A DNA stretch of 64,000 nucleotides from an uncultured Pseudomonadales bacterium (GCA_937775265.1 CALKBV010000004.1:62001-126000); one strand, 5' to 3'; shown: positions 49,867 to 60,367, counted from the first letter of the stretch. Notes: a model not told the origin generated them from the letters alone. Program-made: numbers and translations.

Positions 49867-51600
49867 ATGAACTCTATGTATGACTCGATCGTTAGAAACG
49901 GCACTATTATCGATGGAACGGGAAACGACCGTTTTGTTGCTGATATCGCGATAAAGGATGGCAAGATCGCCAAAATCGGGCAGATCACAGATCCAGCCAC
50001 CAACGAGATCGACGCAAAAGGCAAGTTGGTCACCCCCGGGTGGGTCGATATCCACACACATTACGATGGCCAGGCAACCTGGGACCCTTTGCTTGCACCC
50101 TCCAGCTGGCACGGCGTCACTACTGTTGTGATGGGGAATTGCGGTGTTGGGTTCGCCCCGGTGAAACCAGATGATCGAAACTTCCTGATTGAGCTAATGG
50201 AAGGCGTTGAAGATATTCCAGGCGCCGCGCTGTCCGAGGGTATCGATTGGCAGTGGGAGAGCTTCCCGGAATACCTGGACACCCTGGAGTCCATACCACG
50301 CGCAATCGATGTTGCAACACAGGTGCCTCACGGTGCTATCCGCGCCTACGTCATGGGTGAGCGTTGTAATACGGATTACGCACCAACCCAGGCAGAGATC
50401 GATGAAATGGCAGTGCTGGTTCGTGAAGGCGTCGAAGCAGGGGCCCTCGGGTTCTCAAGTTCCAAAACCCTGCTGCACAAAGATATTCATGGCGAATATA
50501 TGCCAGGCACCTTCTCCGGCAATGATGAAATGCTGGCCCTTGGCCTGGGCATGAAAGGACTCAAAAACTCCGTCTTCGAACTTGTTTCTGATCACCTGGG
50601 AGATGACAAAGAGTGGGCATGGGTAACTGACTTCCAGAAGCAGACCGGTTTGACCGTTACCCTCATCGCCACAACGGCACCGGCCTACGAAAACGGCAAG
50701 ATGTATAAGCTTGCTGAACAGGCAAGAGCCGAAGGTCGCGAGATCAGGCCTCAGGCTGCTGGTCGCCCTACAGGCGTACTGCACGGGCTACAATCCAGCT
50801 TCAATGCTTTTGTAGGTCATCCAACATGGCGCAACGAACTTGCAAACCTTGACCACGACTCTTTACTGGCGCGACTTGAAGAACCAGCAACAAAAGCCCA
50901 GATACTCTCAGAAAAATCCATCATAAAGGGCGGATTGATGCAGGACCTTCCCGGTCTGATGGGACAGGTTTTCCCTCTAGGAGAGAATCCAAATTACGAA
51001 CCTCTGCCCGAAGAAAGTATTGCAGGTATCGCAAAAGCCCGCGGCCTTGACGTTATGGATGTCATGTATGACATGCTTGTTGCCAATGGCGGCAAGGAAC
51101 TCTTCTATCAGCCACTCGGCGGTTATCAGGGGTTTTCGCTGGACTATCAAAAGAAATTACTGGAACACCCGAACGTATTGTTCGGACTAAGCGATGGTGG
51201 TGCACACTGCGGTGTGATCGCTGACGCAGGAATGCCCACATTCATCCTGACTCACTGGGGTCGTGATCGAACCAGAGGTGACAAAATGTCGCTGGAGTTT
51301 ATCGTGAAGTCACTCACCTCCAGTACAGCACATGCCTATGGTATGTTCGACCGGGGACTACTCACTGAGGGCATGATCGCAGACATTAACGTTATCGACT
51401 TTGACGGGCTCCGGTTACACCGACCCGAAGCAGTGTTCGATTTACCGGCAGGTGGAAGGCGCCTTGTGCAACGTGCTGAAGGCTACGAGATCACCATTAA
51501 ATCTGGCGAAGTTATCTTCAACAACGGGCAGCACAGCGGCGCCCTGCCAGGGAAGCTGGTTCGACGTAGTGACGCCCAAGGCGTGTCTGCAGCCTCTTAA
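49867..51600 (+). CDS. N-acyl-D-amino-acid deacylase family amidohydrolase
   Basis: [35 protein letters not shown]...[20 protein letters not shown]...[15 protein letters not shown]. Confidence 0.92.
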   Translation: MNSMYDSIVRNGTIIDGTGNDRFVADIAIKDGKIAKIGQITDPATNEIDAKGKLVTPGWVDIHTHYDGQATWDPLLAPSSWHGVTTVVMGNCGVGFAPVKPDDRNFLIELMEGVEDIPGAALSEGIDWQWESFPEYLDTLESIPRAIDVATQVPHGAIRAYVMGERCNTDYAPTQAEIDEMAVLVREGVEAGALGFSSSKTLLHKDIHGEYMPGTFSGNDEMLALGLGMKGLKNSVFELVSDHLGDDKEWAWVTDFQKQTGLTVTLIATTAPAYENGKMYKLAEQARAEGREIRPQAAGRPTGVLHGLQSSFNAFVGHPTWRNELANLDHDSLLARLEEPATKAQILSEKSIIKGGLMQDLPGLMGQVFPLGENPNYEPLPEESIAGIAKARGLDVMDVMYDMLVANGGKELFYQPLGGYQGFSLDYQKKLLEHPNVLFGLSDGGAHCGVIADAGMPTFILTHWGRDRTRGDKMSLEFIVKSLTSSTAHAYGMFDRGLLTEGMIADINVIDFDGLRLHRPEAVFDLPAGGRRLVQRAEGYEITIKSGEVIFNNGQHSGALPGKLVRRSDAQGVSAAS

Positions 51601-51633
51601 TCACAAATCAAAACACACAATAAGGAACAAGTT

Positions 51634-52863
51634 ATGTCTGAAGCCTGGATCATTGACGCCGCCCGAACACCGAGGGGTGTGGGAAAGCAGGGTAAGGGAG
51701 CACTCTGGGAAATCCATCCACAGAAATTGTTGTCTACTGTTCTTTCGGCACTTGCCGAACGAAACTCCCTCACGACAGAGGAGATCGACGACGTAATCAT
51801 TAGCTGCAGCAGCCAGTTTAAAAAACAGGGCGCCTGTATAGGCCGGATGGCGGCTCTGGATGCAGGTTATTCCAACAAAGCCTCAGGCGTTACGTTAGAT
51901 CGCTTCTGTGGAGGCGGAATCAGCGCAGTGAACATGGCAGCGGCCAGCATCATGAGCGGCATGGAAGACCTGATCGTCGCTGGCGGCGTCGAAATGATGT
52001 CGTACACATCAGCCGAAGGCTCACCCAACCCCTTGGACGCAGGTAATCTTGACCTTCGAAATGCTCATCCACAAACTAACGTCGGTATCGCCGCAGATAT
52101 TATCGCTACGGAGGAAGGGTTTAGTCGAACGGAACTGGATGCATTTTCAGCAGAGAGTCAACGCCGCGCCGGCGAAGCACTGAAAAGCGGCGCCTTCTCG
52201 AAAAGCCTCATTCCAGTCTATCGTCCTGATGGCACCCTGGCACTGGACACAGAAGAGTTTCCCCGACCGCAAACTACCGCGGAACAACTGGCCAACCTGA
52301 ACCCGGTGTTCGGTAACTTCATGGACTTACCCTTTTTCGATTCGGGGCTCACTTTTCGCGAAATGGTCGCCAAGAAATGGCCAGATCTTGAGATAGAGCA
52401 TGTGCATCATGCAGGCAGTTCTTCAGGTGTTGTCGATGGCGCTGGTGCGCTGGTACTCGCTTCACCGGAATACGCAAAAGCCCATGGACTAAAACCCAGA
52501 GCGAAAATAAAAGCAATGGCAAACATGGGGCACTCTCCCGAGTACATCCTGAATGCACCTGTAAACGCTGCGAAGAAAGTTCTGCAAAAGGCTAACCTGA
52601 CGCTCAACGACATAGACCTGTTTGAAGTCAACGAAGCCTTCGCCGTAGTGCCCGTCAAATTCATGCGCGACCTAAACGTCAACCACGAAAAGGTCAATGT
52701 GAATGGCGGCGCCATTGCCCTGGGTCATCCCATCGGCGCAACCGGTGCCATGTTGATCGGTACTGCTCTCGATGAGCTCGAACGCCGGGACCAAGCCCTT
52801 GGGCTGATTACCATGTGTGCCGCCGGTGGCATGGCGCCCGCAGTGGTTATCGAAAGAATGTAA
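51634..52863 (+). CDS. Acetyl-CoA acetyltransferase/thiolase
   Basis: AWIIDAARTPRGVGKQGKGAL...LDRFCGGGISAVNMAAASIMSG...NVNGGAIALGHPIGATGAML...LGLITMCAAGGMAPAVVIERM. Confidence 0.93.
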   Translation: MSEAWIIDAARTPRGVGKQGKGALWEIHPQKLLSTVLSALAERNSLTTEEIDDVIISCSSQFKKQGACIGRMAALDAGYSNKASGVTLDRFCGGGISAVNMAAASIMSGMEDLIVAGGVEMMSYTSAEGSPNPLDAGNLDLRNAHPQTNVGIAADIIATEEGFSRTELDAFSAESQRRAGEALKSGAFSKSLIPVYRPDGTLALDTEEFPRPQTTAEQLANLNPVFGNFMDLPFFDSGLTFREMVAKKWPDLEIEHVHHAGSSSGVVDGAGALVLASPEYAKAHGLKPRAKIKAMANMGHSPEYILNAPVNAAKKVLQKANLTLNDIDLFEVNEAFAVVPVKFMRDLNVNHEKVNVNGGAIALGHPIGATGAMLIGTALDELERRDQALGLITMCAAGGMAPAVVIERM

Positions 52864-52874
52864 CAGCACTTAGT

Positions 52875-52913
52875 GTAACTGGGGCCAAGCGTCTCAAACT
52901 ATGCCCCAGTTAC
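52875..52913. terminator. 11-bp inverted repeat between convergent thiolase and Rieske genes, possible bidirectional terminator (no clear U-tract)
   Basis: GTAACTGGGGC ... GCCCCAGTTAC in the 57-nt convergent gap. Confidence 0.45.
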
Positions 52914-52919
52914 CCTGAT

Positions 52920-54278
52920 CTATTGGTCCGCCATGTACTTTTCCCACCAATGGTGAAAGTTGCGGATACGTCTTTCGTGATGAGAAATCCAGAGCCCCTT
53001 CATGCCGCGCGAGTGCAACCCTTTTTGCACGCCAGCAAGACACGACGCATCCTGGTCAAGTAACAATCCCGAAGATTTCTCGCCATAGCGATAAAACATG
53101 TGTTCAGGACGCCCATCAATATTGACATCGCCCAGATCAACAAACATGTCGACTGCGCCGGCATTCGCACCTGCGGTGACTTCGCCCTTCGGAACACGAT
53201 TAAAAATCATGCGGTCAAAGTACATTCTGTCAGGGTCCGTGGGATGTGGACGATGACGGAACATCCACATCTGCTCACCGAAGAGGTTGAACGTGACGTT
53301 CGGGAAAATATTATAGTGGTAGTCTGCGGTCAGCTGATCATCTGTCAGTTTTGAAAAATCCAGTCCGTGTTCATTGGTCATTGACCGCTTGTGTGCAGCT
53401 ACCGCTCCTCGCAGGGTTGTAACATCACCCTCAAACTTATCGACCGGGAATCCTTCGGATTTCAGATATTCAACCATCGTTTCATTCAGGGCTTTGTCTT
53501 GTGCAATCTTGCGGGGGCTAGGAATATACATGGGCGCAATAAAGCGGGTGTGCGGCCCGTAGAGGTCCATCTGCACATTCACATCATCGGCAACATACTC
53601 AGATTCCGGGTGCACGCCACGAACGTGATAGGTCTCTGAAAAAATATCAACTGATGTTTTCCAGTTACAGTTCCATTCGACGGTTTCGTCAGAAACGAGC
53701 ACCATAGATTCGAATTCGTAGGGTGCAAGATGTTCGGGCACGATTCCGAGATAGTCGACCAACGGTTCGATATCAGGGTCCATGGATACCCAGACAAACC
53801 CGCCCCATGCTCCGCACCTGAGTTCCCTAAGGCTGAGCTCTTGGGCGGGGACCCCCTGAGGGAAATCGTGTGCTTCGGGAATATTCTTTATGCTGCCATC
53901 CAGATGGTATTCCCAGCCATGAAAACCACAGCTCAGGTATGGGGAGTTTCCACACCCTGATTTCTTGAGCTGATTACCCCTGTGCTGACAAACATTGTAG
54001 AACGCTCGAACAATCCGATCGTCTGCACACGTTACCAGGATTGATTCTCGGAGATTCTCGAAGACAAAAAAGTTACCGGGTTCGGCAACATCGCAGGACG
54101 CACCGGCCAACAACCAGGTTTTCGACCAGATACGATCGTCTTCCAATTTCAAAAATGCAGGATCTGTGTAGCGATCAACCGGAATTCGCTCAAACCCAAG
54201 TTCTGGTTCCGGCGCTTTGGCCATCGGTGTAAATACAAAGTCAGCTAGTTCATTCATACTCGTTCCTCCGTATCTCAT
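52920..54278 (-). CDS. Rieske 2Fe-2S aromatic ring-hydroxylating oxygenase alpha subunit
   Basis: CQHRGNQLKKSGCGNSPYLSCGFHGWEYHLDG and VDIFSETYHVRGVHP. True start probably MNELADF at 54260. Confidence 0.93.
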   Translation of the reverse strand: MRYGGTSMNELADFVFTPMAKAPEPELGFERIPVDRYTDPAFLKLEDDRIWSKTWLLAGASCDVAEPGNFFVFENLRESILVTCADDRIVRAFYNVCQHRGNQLKKSGCGNSPYLSCGFHGWEYHLDGSIKNIPEAHDFPQGVPAQELSLRELRCGAWGGFVWVSMDPDIEPLVDYLGIVPEHLAPYEFESMVLVSDETVEWNCNWKTSVDIFSETYHVRGVHPESEYVADDVNVQMDLYGPHTRFIAPMYIPSPRKIAQDKALNETMVEYLKSEGFPVDKFEGDVTTLRGAVAAHKRSMTNEHGLDFSKLTDDQLTADYHYNIFPNVTFNLFGEQMWMFRHRPHPTDPDRMYFDRMIFNRVPKGEVTAGANAGAVDMFVDLGDVNIDGRPEHMFYRYGEKSSGLLLDQDASCLAGVQKGLHSRGMKGLWISHHERRIRNFHHWWEKYMADQ

Positions 54279-54307
54279 CTTTCCTCGCGCAGATCAGGGT
54301 ATCAACC

Positions 54308-54697
54308 ATGAAGACGTGTAATCAATGTGGTAAATGTTGCATTAAGTACTCCGATGGCGGGCTGTCCGCCAGCCCATCGGAAATAGACTGGTGGGAGGAC
54401 AATCGACCCGAAATCTTTAAGTACGTCAGCAAGGGCAATATCTGGGTGCATCCGGACACCGGAGAACCTCTATCCCGATGCCCCTGGCTGGGATTCGATT
54501 CGAGTGAGAATATGTACTTGTGCGAGATCTACCACGACCGCCCGGAAGATTGTCGTCATTACCCGACTCATATCGCTGAGATGATCACCGATGAGTGTGA
54601 GATGCTGGAAAGCAAAGACCTCCGCGACAAGATCAATGCGCAGAAAAAACTGGACATCATCATGAGCGACAGCCGACCCGCTTTCCGCTCAAGTTAG
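54308..54697 (+). CDS. YkgJ family Zn/Fe-cluster (CxxCGxCC) protein
   Basis: MKTCNQCGKCCIKYSDGG ... CPWLGFDSSENMYLCEIYHDRPEDCRHYP. Confidence 0.85.
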   Translation: MKTCNQCGKCCIKYSDGGLSASPSEIDWWEDNRPEIFKYVSKGNIWVHPDTGEPLSRCPWLGFDSSENMYLCEIYHDRPEDCRHYPTHIAEMITDECEMLESKDLRDKINAQKKLDIIMSDSRPAFRSS

Positions 54698-54723
54698 AAG
54701 CCGGCATCTTCCTGGCGCAGGCA

Positions 54724-55554
54724 CTAAAATCCCAAACGACGTAACTGCCGTGCTCTTAGCGGCTCAGCGCGCTTCAGTATTCGAGCGATCGTCAGCTTGT
54801 GCTCCGATGTGAGTCGCTCGATTTCGTGATACTTCAAATAGAAGCGCAGTCGCTCAGTTCGTCGAAAAAATACCGTGGCAGCTGAATCAATCGTCGCTAG
54901 ATCTTTTTCTGGTTTTCGTCCCAGCAACCAGCCTGGCCACTTTCTTCCCCGGGGGGCATCAAAGACAAAAACCCGGTTAAACCTGTTTCCGGAAATCAGG
55001 ATATTTCGAAAGAAAAACCCCCGATGAACGAATCCGTTGCGATGCATTTTTCTTGTTGCTTCTGCCAACCTGAAAATGAGTGATTGCCTGGTGGATTTCG
55101 CGAGTCTGGCCGGCATTTCAGGTAACTCTTTCATAAGAACTTCGTCCAGATTCCTGGACTCAGGCACTTCCTCTGTCATCAGAAAACACCGCGTTAATCT
55201 TCCCAGGCTTCGTTCTTCACCAAAAGCGACCGGCGCTGTTACGTCTATTTCGAAACCACGCAGCCGCTCAAGGTTACCAAACTCTCGGCTGGCTTTACTT
55301 CTTCCAAAAAAAGCGCCCTTAAGAAACTCACTACGAAGTCTTTTAGCGTCGTAAATAAAGTACTTTTTTAAATAAAGAACGCGTTCGACACCGGCGCTAT
55401 CGGTAATCGAAACACGCCACACCTCGCTGCCATTCGCACTCTCAACAAGAACCCCCTCCTCCCAATTCAGAAGCGAACTCAAGGTACCTACACCATGGCT
55501 ATCAAGCAAAGCCGTCCAAGCAGGATCGATATAAAAGAAGTTAGACCAACTCAC
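54724..55554 (-). CDS. Lipopolysaccharide kinase (InaA/KdkA-like) family protein
   Basis: RMHRNGFVHRGFFFRNILISGNRFNRVFVFDAPRGRKW kinase-like core; LYLKKYF. Confidence 0.78.
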   Translation of the reverse strand: MSWSNFFYIDPAWTALLDSHGVGTLSSLLNWEEGVLVESANGSEVWRVSITDSAGVERVLYLKKYFIYDAKRLRSEFLKGAFFGRSKASREFGNLERLRGFEIDVTAPVAFGEERSLGRLTRCFLMTEEVPESRNLDEVLMKELPEMPARLAKSTRQSLIFRLAEATRKMHRNGFVHRGFFFRNILISGNRFNRVFVFDAPRGRKWPGWLLGRKPEKDLATIDSAATVFFRRTERLRFYLKYHEIERLTSEHKLTIARILKRAEPLRARQLRRLGF

Positions 55555-55765
55555 AGGATATCAAGTGTCCTTATGTAGTCGCGGGTAAGAATACTGTTTG
55601 CCGAGCTCATTAAATCCGAACTGTGCAGCGATAAACCGGTATGGCCATCGATGTCATCGGATGACTATCCAGCACTCAGGCTGGCGAGAAAAGCAGACCA
55701 CATAAGCATAGGACCAAACGAACCGCATGCGGCGGACGACTTATCGCGAGTCGAGAACTTCCGAC

Positions 55766-56314
55766 TTAATACTTATTGCCTGGCTCGAGAACATGCTGCA
55801 GCATCGCCTCGGGAACATCCGGAGGATCGACGGTAAACTCTCCATCTTCAACCGGAGGGTGTACGTCAAACACATTGTTAAATTTATGTACCGAATCCCA
55901 AATACCGATAGCGATGGTCAACTCGACCACCTCCGCATCGGAATAATGTACTTTGAGCCTGCCCATGTAATCGTCATCCACGCCATTAGCGTGGTTCATG
56001 ATAAAATCTTCCGTGAGATCCAGTGCAATCTTAGTTCGATCATCAAGGTCAGAATTCTGATGATCCTTCATCTTTTCAATCATTTCTTCATTCATGCCAT
56101 TCTTCTGCGCCGCAGAAGATCGTGCAGGAATTCAGTATAGGCAACCATTAAGATTAGCTGATTTAAGTCGCACCAGATCTTTTAGTACCGGGTCCAGTCT
56201 GCTGTGGGACCAAAGCAGACCATAGCGATACATGAATCCCTGGAGCATATCCGGACAGTGCGCATACACACCGCCAAACCCTGTCATTCCTCCTGTCTCT
56301 TCTATTCTCGGCAT
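55766..56314 (-). CDS. Carboxymuconolactone decarboxylase/AhpD-like protein, candidate selenoprotein (UGA at 56132-56134)
   Basis: ORFs 56132-56341 and 55766-56095 are in the same frame, separated only by one UGA; reconstructed VRLKSANLNGCLY-U-IPARSSAAQKNGMNEEMIEKM...; strong SD AAGGAGG (56321-56327) before ATG 56314. Confidence 0.75.
56090..56131 (-). promoter_or_regulatory. Candidate bacterial SECIS element immediately 3' of the UGA
   Basis: Minus-strand RNA AUUC-C-UGC-ACGA-UCUUCUGC-GGC-GCAGAAGA-AUG-GCA-U-GAAU: perfect 8-bp apical stem, GGC loop beginning 20 nt after UGA, plus lower 3-bp and 4-bp helices. Confidence 0.6.
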
Positions 56315-56487
56315 TGGGGGCCTCCTTGTGAGTAAGAGCATAGTATTACCACATGAATCATCAGTACAAGGCTTCTTGAGGGCCCTGCAACCTAATTAGC
56401 CACCAACATCACCTTAAACCGATCATGCGTCTGTTCGCCAACGCTGTGAAGATGTATCGTGACGCCAAAACAAACTGGCCCAATGTG

Positions 56488-57073
56488 ATGATCAAAATAT
56501 TTTTTACCAATAGCACTAATGCTCTATGGCGCCCATTCACAAGCAGGGATGCTAGACGATATTTTGGACTGGTTCAGCGGTGGAGACGAAACACAGGAAA
56601 CATCTAAAGCCGATCCTGAATCTGAAACCAGCATAATGACCAGCGCCGTCAAGTCGGCAACAGCCGCCGCCACATCTGCCACTGTTAACGCCGGATTGGG
56701 ATTCATGCCAAAGGTAGTGCGGGCCCTTGGCGTAACCGAAAAACAGTCGAAAGGGGGGCTCGGGGCTATTTTCATGGCAGCCAGCACTACGCTCGCCCCG
56801 GAAGACTATAAACTCATCAGTGATACTGTTCCGAATATCGACAGTTATATCGCTGCTGCGCCCCCGACTAATCAGCTAGTCGGCGGTGCAATGAATCTGC
56901 TGGGTGGATCTGCTAAAGCTACCGCCGCTGCAAACCTGGTAACACAGTTTAACGACCTTGGCTTAGGAGCAGATACGATCGCTGGATTCAGCCAGCAGGC
57001 GATCGACTTCGTGAAAGAGCAATCGCCGGAAGCTTCATCCAAGCTAATGGGTGTTGTTAGCGAATACCTATAA
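56488..57073 (+). CDS. DUF2780-like secreted protein; signal peptide out of frame by one T in a T6 run
   Basis: MIKIF (56488) plus a 1-nt shift gives MIKIFLPIALMLYGAHSQAGMLDDILDWFSGG..., continuing as the 56519-57073 ORF. Confidence 0.65.
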
Positions 57074-57093
57074 GACGCACCTCATTCGCTTAC

Positions 57094-58095
57094 CTAACAC
57101 GCTTTCACAAGCAGCTTGCCGAGGTTGCCTCCACTAAACATAAATTGGAGTGCCTCGGGATAACGTTCAATCCCTTCGAGAACTTCCTCATCCATAACAA
57201 GCGAACCATCATCTAACCATGTCCTAAGTTCTGCCCCTGCCGGACCAACACTCTCCGGGAAATGGAAAAACGCGAACCCTTCCATCGTTGACTGTCGCTC
57301 TGCGAGGCGAAGGTACATTGACGGACCAGTGACATTATCCATATCACCATACTGGGAGATCGCACCACAGATGACTACGCGAGCGCGCATGGCGAGGTTG
57401 TCGAGCACTGCATCCAGAATGGGCCCTCCGACGTTATCAAAGAACACATTAATACCCTTTGGCGCTAGTTCACGAAGGCGCGCATTAACGTCCTCGTTTT
57501 TGTAATCAATCGCGGCATCAAACCCAAGACGTTCAGTGAGGTACGTCACTTTCCGCTGACCACCTGCGATGCCAATGACATGAGCACCATCGCGTTTAGC
57601 GATCTGCCCGGCAATCGAACCGACCGCACCGGCCGCAGCGGAAACGACAAATATGTCGCCGGGCTGGGGCTTCGCAACCTTTCTAACGCCAATCCAGGAA
57701 GTCACTCCAGTGGAAGCACCAAGTGCCCCGAGATGAGCGCTTAACGAACCTACAGTATCATCCACCTTTTCGAGCATTTTCGGCATGACTGTCGCGATAG
57801 TCTGCGCACCGAGCCCACCACGAACTGCCTGCCCCTTGTCCCATCCATCAACTGTCGATTCGATGATACGACCTACGCCACCGGCCAGTATCGTTTGACC
57901 CAGGCCTACCTGCGCATGAAAACCTTCCCCACGCAGCATTGTACGAGTTCCAGCATCGACGGAAATGTATTCAACAGCGACACGAACTTGTCCATTCTCA
58001 AGCGCTTCATCTTCGACGGTCTCAACTGAAAAACAATCTGGTGTAGCGTCATCGACTGGTCGCTTTGTGAGGATTACCCGTGTGTTCTTTGACAT
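57094..58095 (-). CDS. NADP-dependent medium-chain oxidoreductase (zinc-less MDR/quinone-oxidoreductase-like)
   Basis: VSAAAGAVGSIAGQIAKRDGAHVIGIAGGQRKVTYLTERLGFDAAIDYKNED; FFDNVGGPILDAVL. Confidence 0.92.
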   Translation of the reverse strand: MSKNTRVILTKRPVDDATPDCFSVETVEDEALENGQVRVAVEYISVDAGTRTMLRGEGFHAQVGLGQTILAGGVGRIIESTVDGWDKGQAVRGGLGAQTIATVMPKMLEKVDDTVGSLSAHLGALGASTGVTSWIGVRKVAKPQPGDIFVVSAAAGAVGSIAGQIAKRDGAHVIGIAGGQRKVTYLTERLGFDAAIDYKNEDVNARLRELAPKGINVFFDNVGGPILDAVLDNLAMRARVVICGAISQYGDMDNVTGPSMYLRLAERQSTMEGFAFFHFPESVGPAGAELRTWLDDGSLVMDEEVLEGIERYPEALQFMFSGGNLGKLLVKAC

Positions 58096-58123
58096 CGTTA
58101 TTCTTCTCTAAAAGTTTATATAT

Positions 58124-58888
58124 TCACGCGGTAGAACCACCATCTGCCATATAGACCGAACCGGTAACAAAATCGCTGTCATCAGAGGCAAGAAACAACA
58201 TTATTTTCGCGATATCTCCAGGCTCTGCATAGCGACCAAGGGGAATGTTGGCGCGCATACCCTCTCTTGCTGTCTCAGCATCACCCGGCGCAAAGCCTTC
58301 TTCCAGGCTACGCATCATCCTCGTTTCAACCGGAGATGGGTTTACGGTGTTGACGCGAATGTTCATGGGTGCACATTCTAATGCTGCCGATTTCATCATT
58401 CCAATAACCGCATGTTTCGACGTAACGTAAGGCGCAACATCGGCTACTCCATTTATTCCAGCGACACTCGAAGTGATAATGATACTGCCACCGCCCCTTT
58501 TACTGATCGCAGGAATCGCTGCCTTTAGCCCCAGAAAAGGGCCTTTCACATTGACCGCCATAACCTGGTCAAATCGGCTCTCGTCGTAATCAACTATCGA
58601 CATAACATCGCCCTCGACCCCCGCGTTTGCCAGCAGAACGTCAACACCGCCGTAACGTTCCTCGGCAAGGTTAATCATTTTCTGGTTATCCGAGCTATTG
58701 GTGACATCAGCCACACAATAACTGGCTTTATTACTGCCGATTTCATTACAAGCTGACTTCAGTGCATCCTCGTCCAGATCCACCAGCAACACGTCTGCGC
58801 CCTCATTAACGAACAACTTCCCTGCGGCTTTACCTATGCCACCGGCACCACCAGTGATAACGGCAACCTTTCCTTCCAATCGATTCAT
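58124..58888 (-). CDS. SDR family oxidoreductase
   Basis: VAVITGGAGGIGKAAGKLF; LLANAGVEGD; APYVTSKHAVIGM. Confidence 0.95.
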   Translation of the reverse strand: MNRLEGKVAVITGGAGGIGKAAGKLFVNEGADVLLVDLDEDALKSACNEIGSNKASYCVADVTNSSDNQKMINLAEERYGGVDVLLANAGVEGDVMSIVDYDESRFDQVMAVNVKGPFLGLKAAIPAISKRGGGSIIITSSVAGINGVADVAPYVTSKHAVIGMMKSAALECAPMNIRVNTVNPSPVETRMMRSLEEGFAPGDAETAREGMRANIPLGRYAEPGDIAKIMLFLASDDSDFVTGSVYMADGGSTA

Positions 58889-59012
58889 CCAGCACCATCC
58901 TTTTATGTCTCAACCAAGTCTGCAGGAAACTATACAGGAAATGTCACAACATCAAATATTTAGCCTAACTGTCCCGTGATACACTCGAGTTGAAACCTAA
59001 CGCGACCCCAGT

Positions 59013-60245
59013 TTGAGCTCACCCCCTCACTATCGTTGGTCAATTGTCGCCCTGACCCTGGTTAATCAGGCTCTGGCATTGGGCATCATGATTTACAGCT
59101 TCGCACTCTTTGTCGTGCCGTGGCTTGATCACTTTGAAATCGCCCGGAGCCAGGTGATGCTAGCGATTCTGGCATTTCAGGTGGCCACAGGATTGTTGAG
59201 CCCGATATTAGGCCGCCTCATGGATCAATTCGTGATGCGCCGGCTTGTGATTACAGGCGCTGTATCGATGGGTCTTGGACTAGCCCTGCTTTCACAGGCG
59301 ACCCAGTTCTGGCAGATTATTTTGGTATATTGCACGCTGTTGCCGATCGGTATGTTGTTCTGTGGCACGCTTGCTTCCCAGACAATGGTCAGCAAATGGT
59401 TTACCGGGAATCGCGGGCTGGCTATCGGTCTTTCAGCCATGGGAACATCAATTGGCGGTCTCATTATCCCCATGGTGGTCATCACGCTGATTGCACGCTA
59501 TGAATGGCAGGGCGCGTTATTGGTCCTCTCAGTGGTGTCAACTATAATACTGATCCCCCTTAACCTCGTCATTCTTCGATTTGAGCCACCCTTGGCCAAC
59601 CAAGGGCCTGGGTCAGATCAGTTTTTTGACTCGCGCACATGGACCAGCCGAGAGATTCTGACTTCGAAGACTTTTTGGATCCCGGTTCTTGCGCTGATAC
59701 CGATCAACGCAGCATTTGTAGGCGTTCAGTTCAATCTAGGCGCTTATATGGCTGACCTTGGCCACGACCAGTCACTAGCGGCAAAACTGATTGCTGTCAC
59801 TTCATTCATGATGATTGTGGGTAAGCTCTTCTTCGGCGCCATGGGCGACCGAATAGACCACCGCATACTTTACTGGACAATGGCCGTGTTGATGATGGTA
59901 GCACTCGTCTTCTACGAGGGATCCCCCGGGAAGTCCGACATGGTAATTGCCGCAGGAATTCAGGGCTTCGCTACAGGTGGCGTCATGCCTATGATGGGAA
60001 TCATATATTCCGCCAGGTTCGGCACCCTGTCATTCGGCAGGGTACTCGGGTACGTCAACCTCGTGATCATGGCTGGTGGTTTCGGTTCTATTTTCTCGGG
60101 TTGGGTTTTTGATTCAACACAGTCCTACGATGTGGCTTTCTGGGTCTTCATGGGGTTGATTTTACCTGGGATGATCATCATGTTTTTTTTGCCACCTCCG
60201 GAGGCAGGAAACTCTACGAGCGCAACAAAAGTTGCTCAACACTAA
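59013..60245 (+). CDS. MFS transporter
   Basis: 410 aa polytopic; SKWFTGNRGLAIGLSAMGTSIGGLIIP; likely TTG start. Confidence 0.9.
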   Translation: MSSPPHYRWSIVALTLVNQALALGIMIYSFALFVVPWLDHFEIARSQVMLAILAFQVATGLLSPILGRLMDQFVMRRLVITGAVSMGLGLALLSQATQFWQIILVYCTLLPIGMLFCGTLASQTMVSKWFTGNRGLAIGLSAMGTSIGGLIIPMVVITLIARYEWQGALLVLSVVSTIILIPLNLVILRFEPPLANQGPGSDQFFDSRTWTSREILTSKTFWIPVLALIPINAAFVGVQFNLGAYMADLGHDQSLAAKLIAVTSFMMIVGKLFFGAMGDRIDHRILYWTMAVLMMVALVFYEGSPGKSDMVIAAGIQGFATGGVMPMMGIIYSARFGTLSFGRVLGYVNLVIMAGGFGSIFSGWVFDSTQSYDVAFWVFMGLILPGMIIMFFLPPPEAGNSTSATKVAQH

Positions 60246-60367
60246 TGCGTCAGTCCCCTGGCTACCCACTGTTTATTAGCATTTACCATTGGCGTGATTA
60301 CAAAATTCCAATAAAAATAGGCGACGAAATTCCTGCCTTTCCCCAGACCACCAGTGAGCAATAAGTC

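Noticed and set aside
56425-56607. 60-aa plus-strand ORF overlapping DUF2780
   Set aside because: Arises from the T6 frame change; the DUF2780 frame explains the region.
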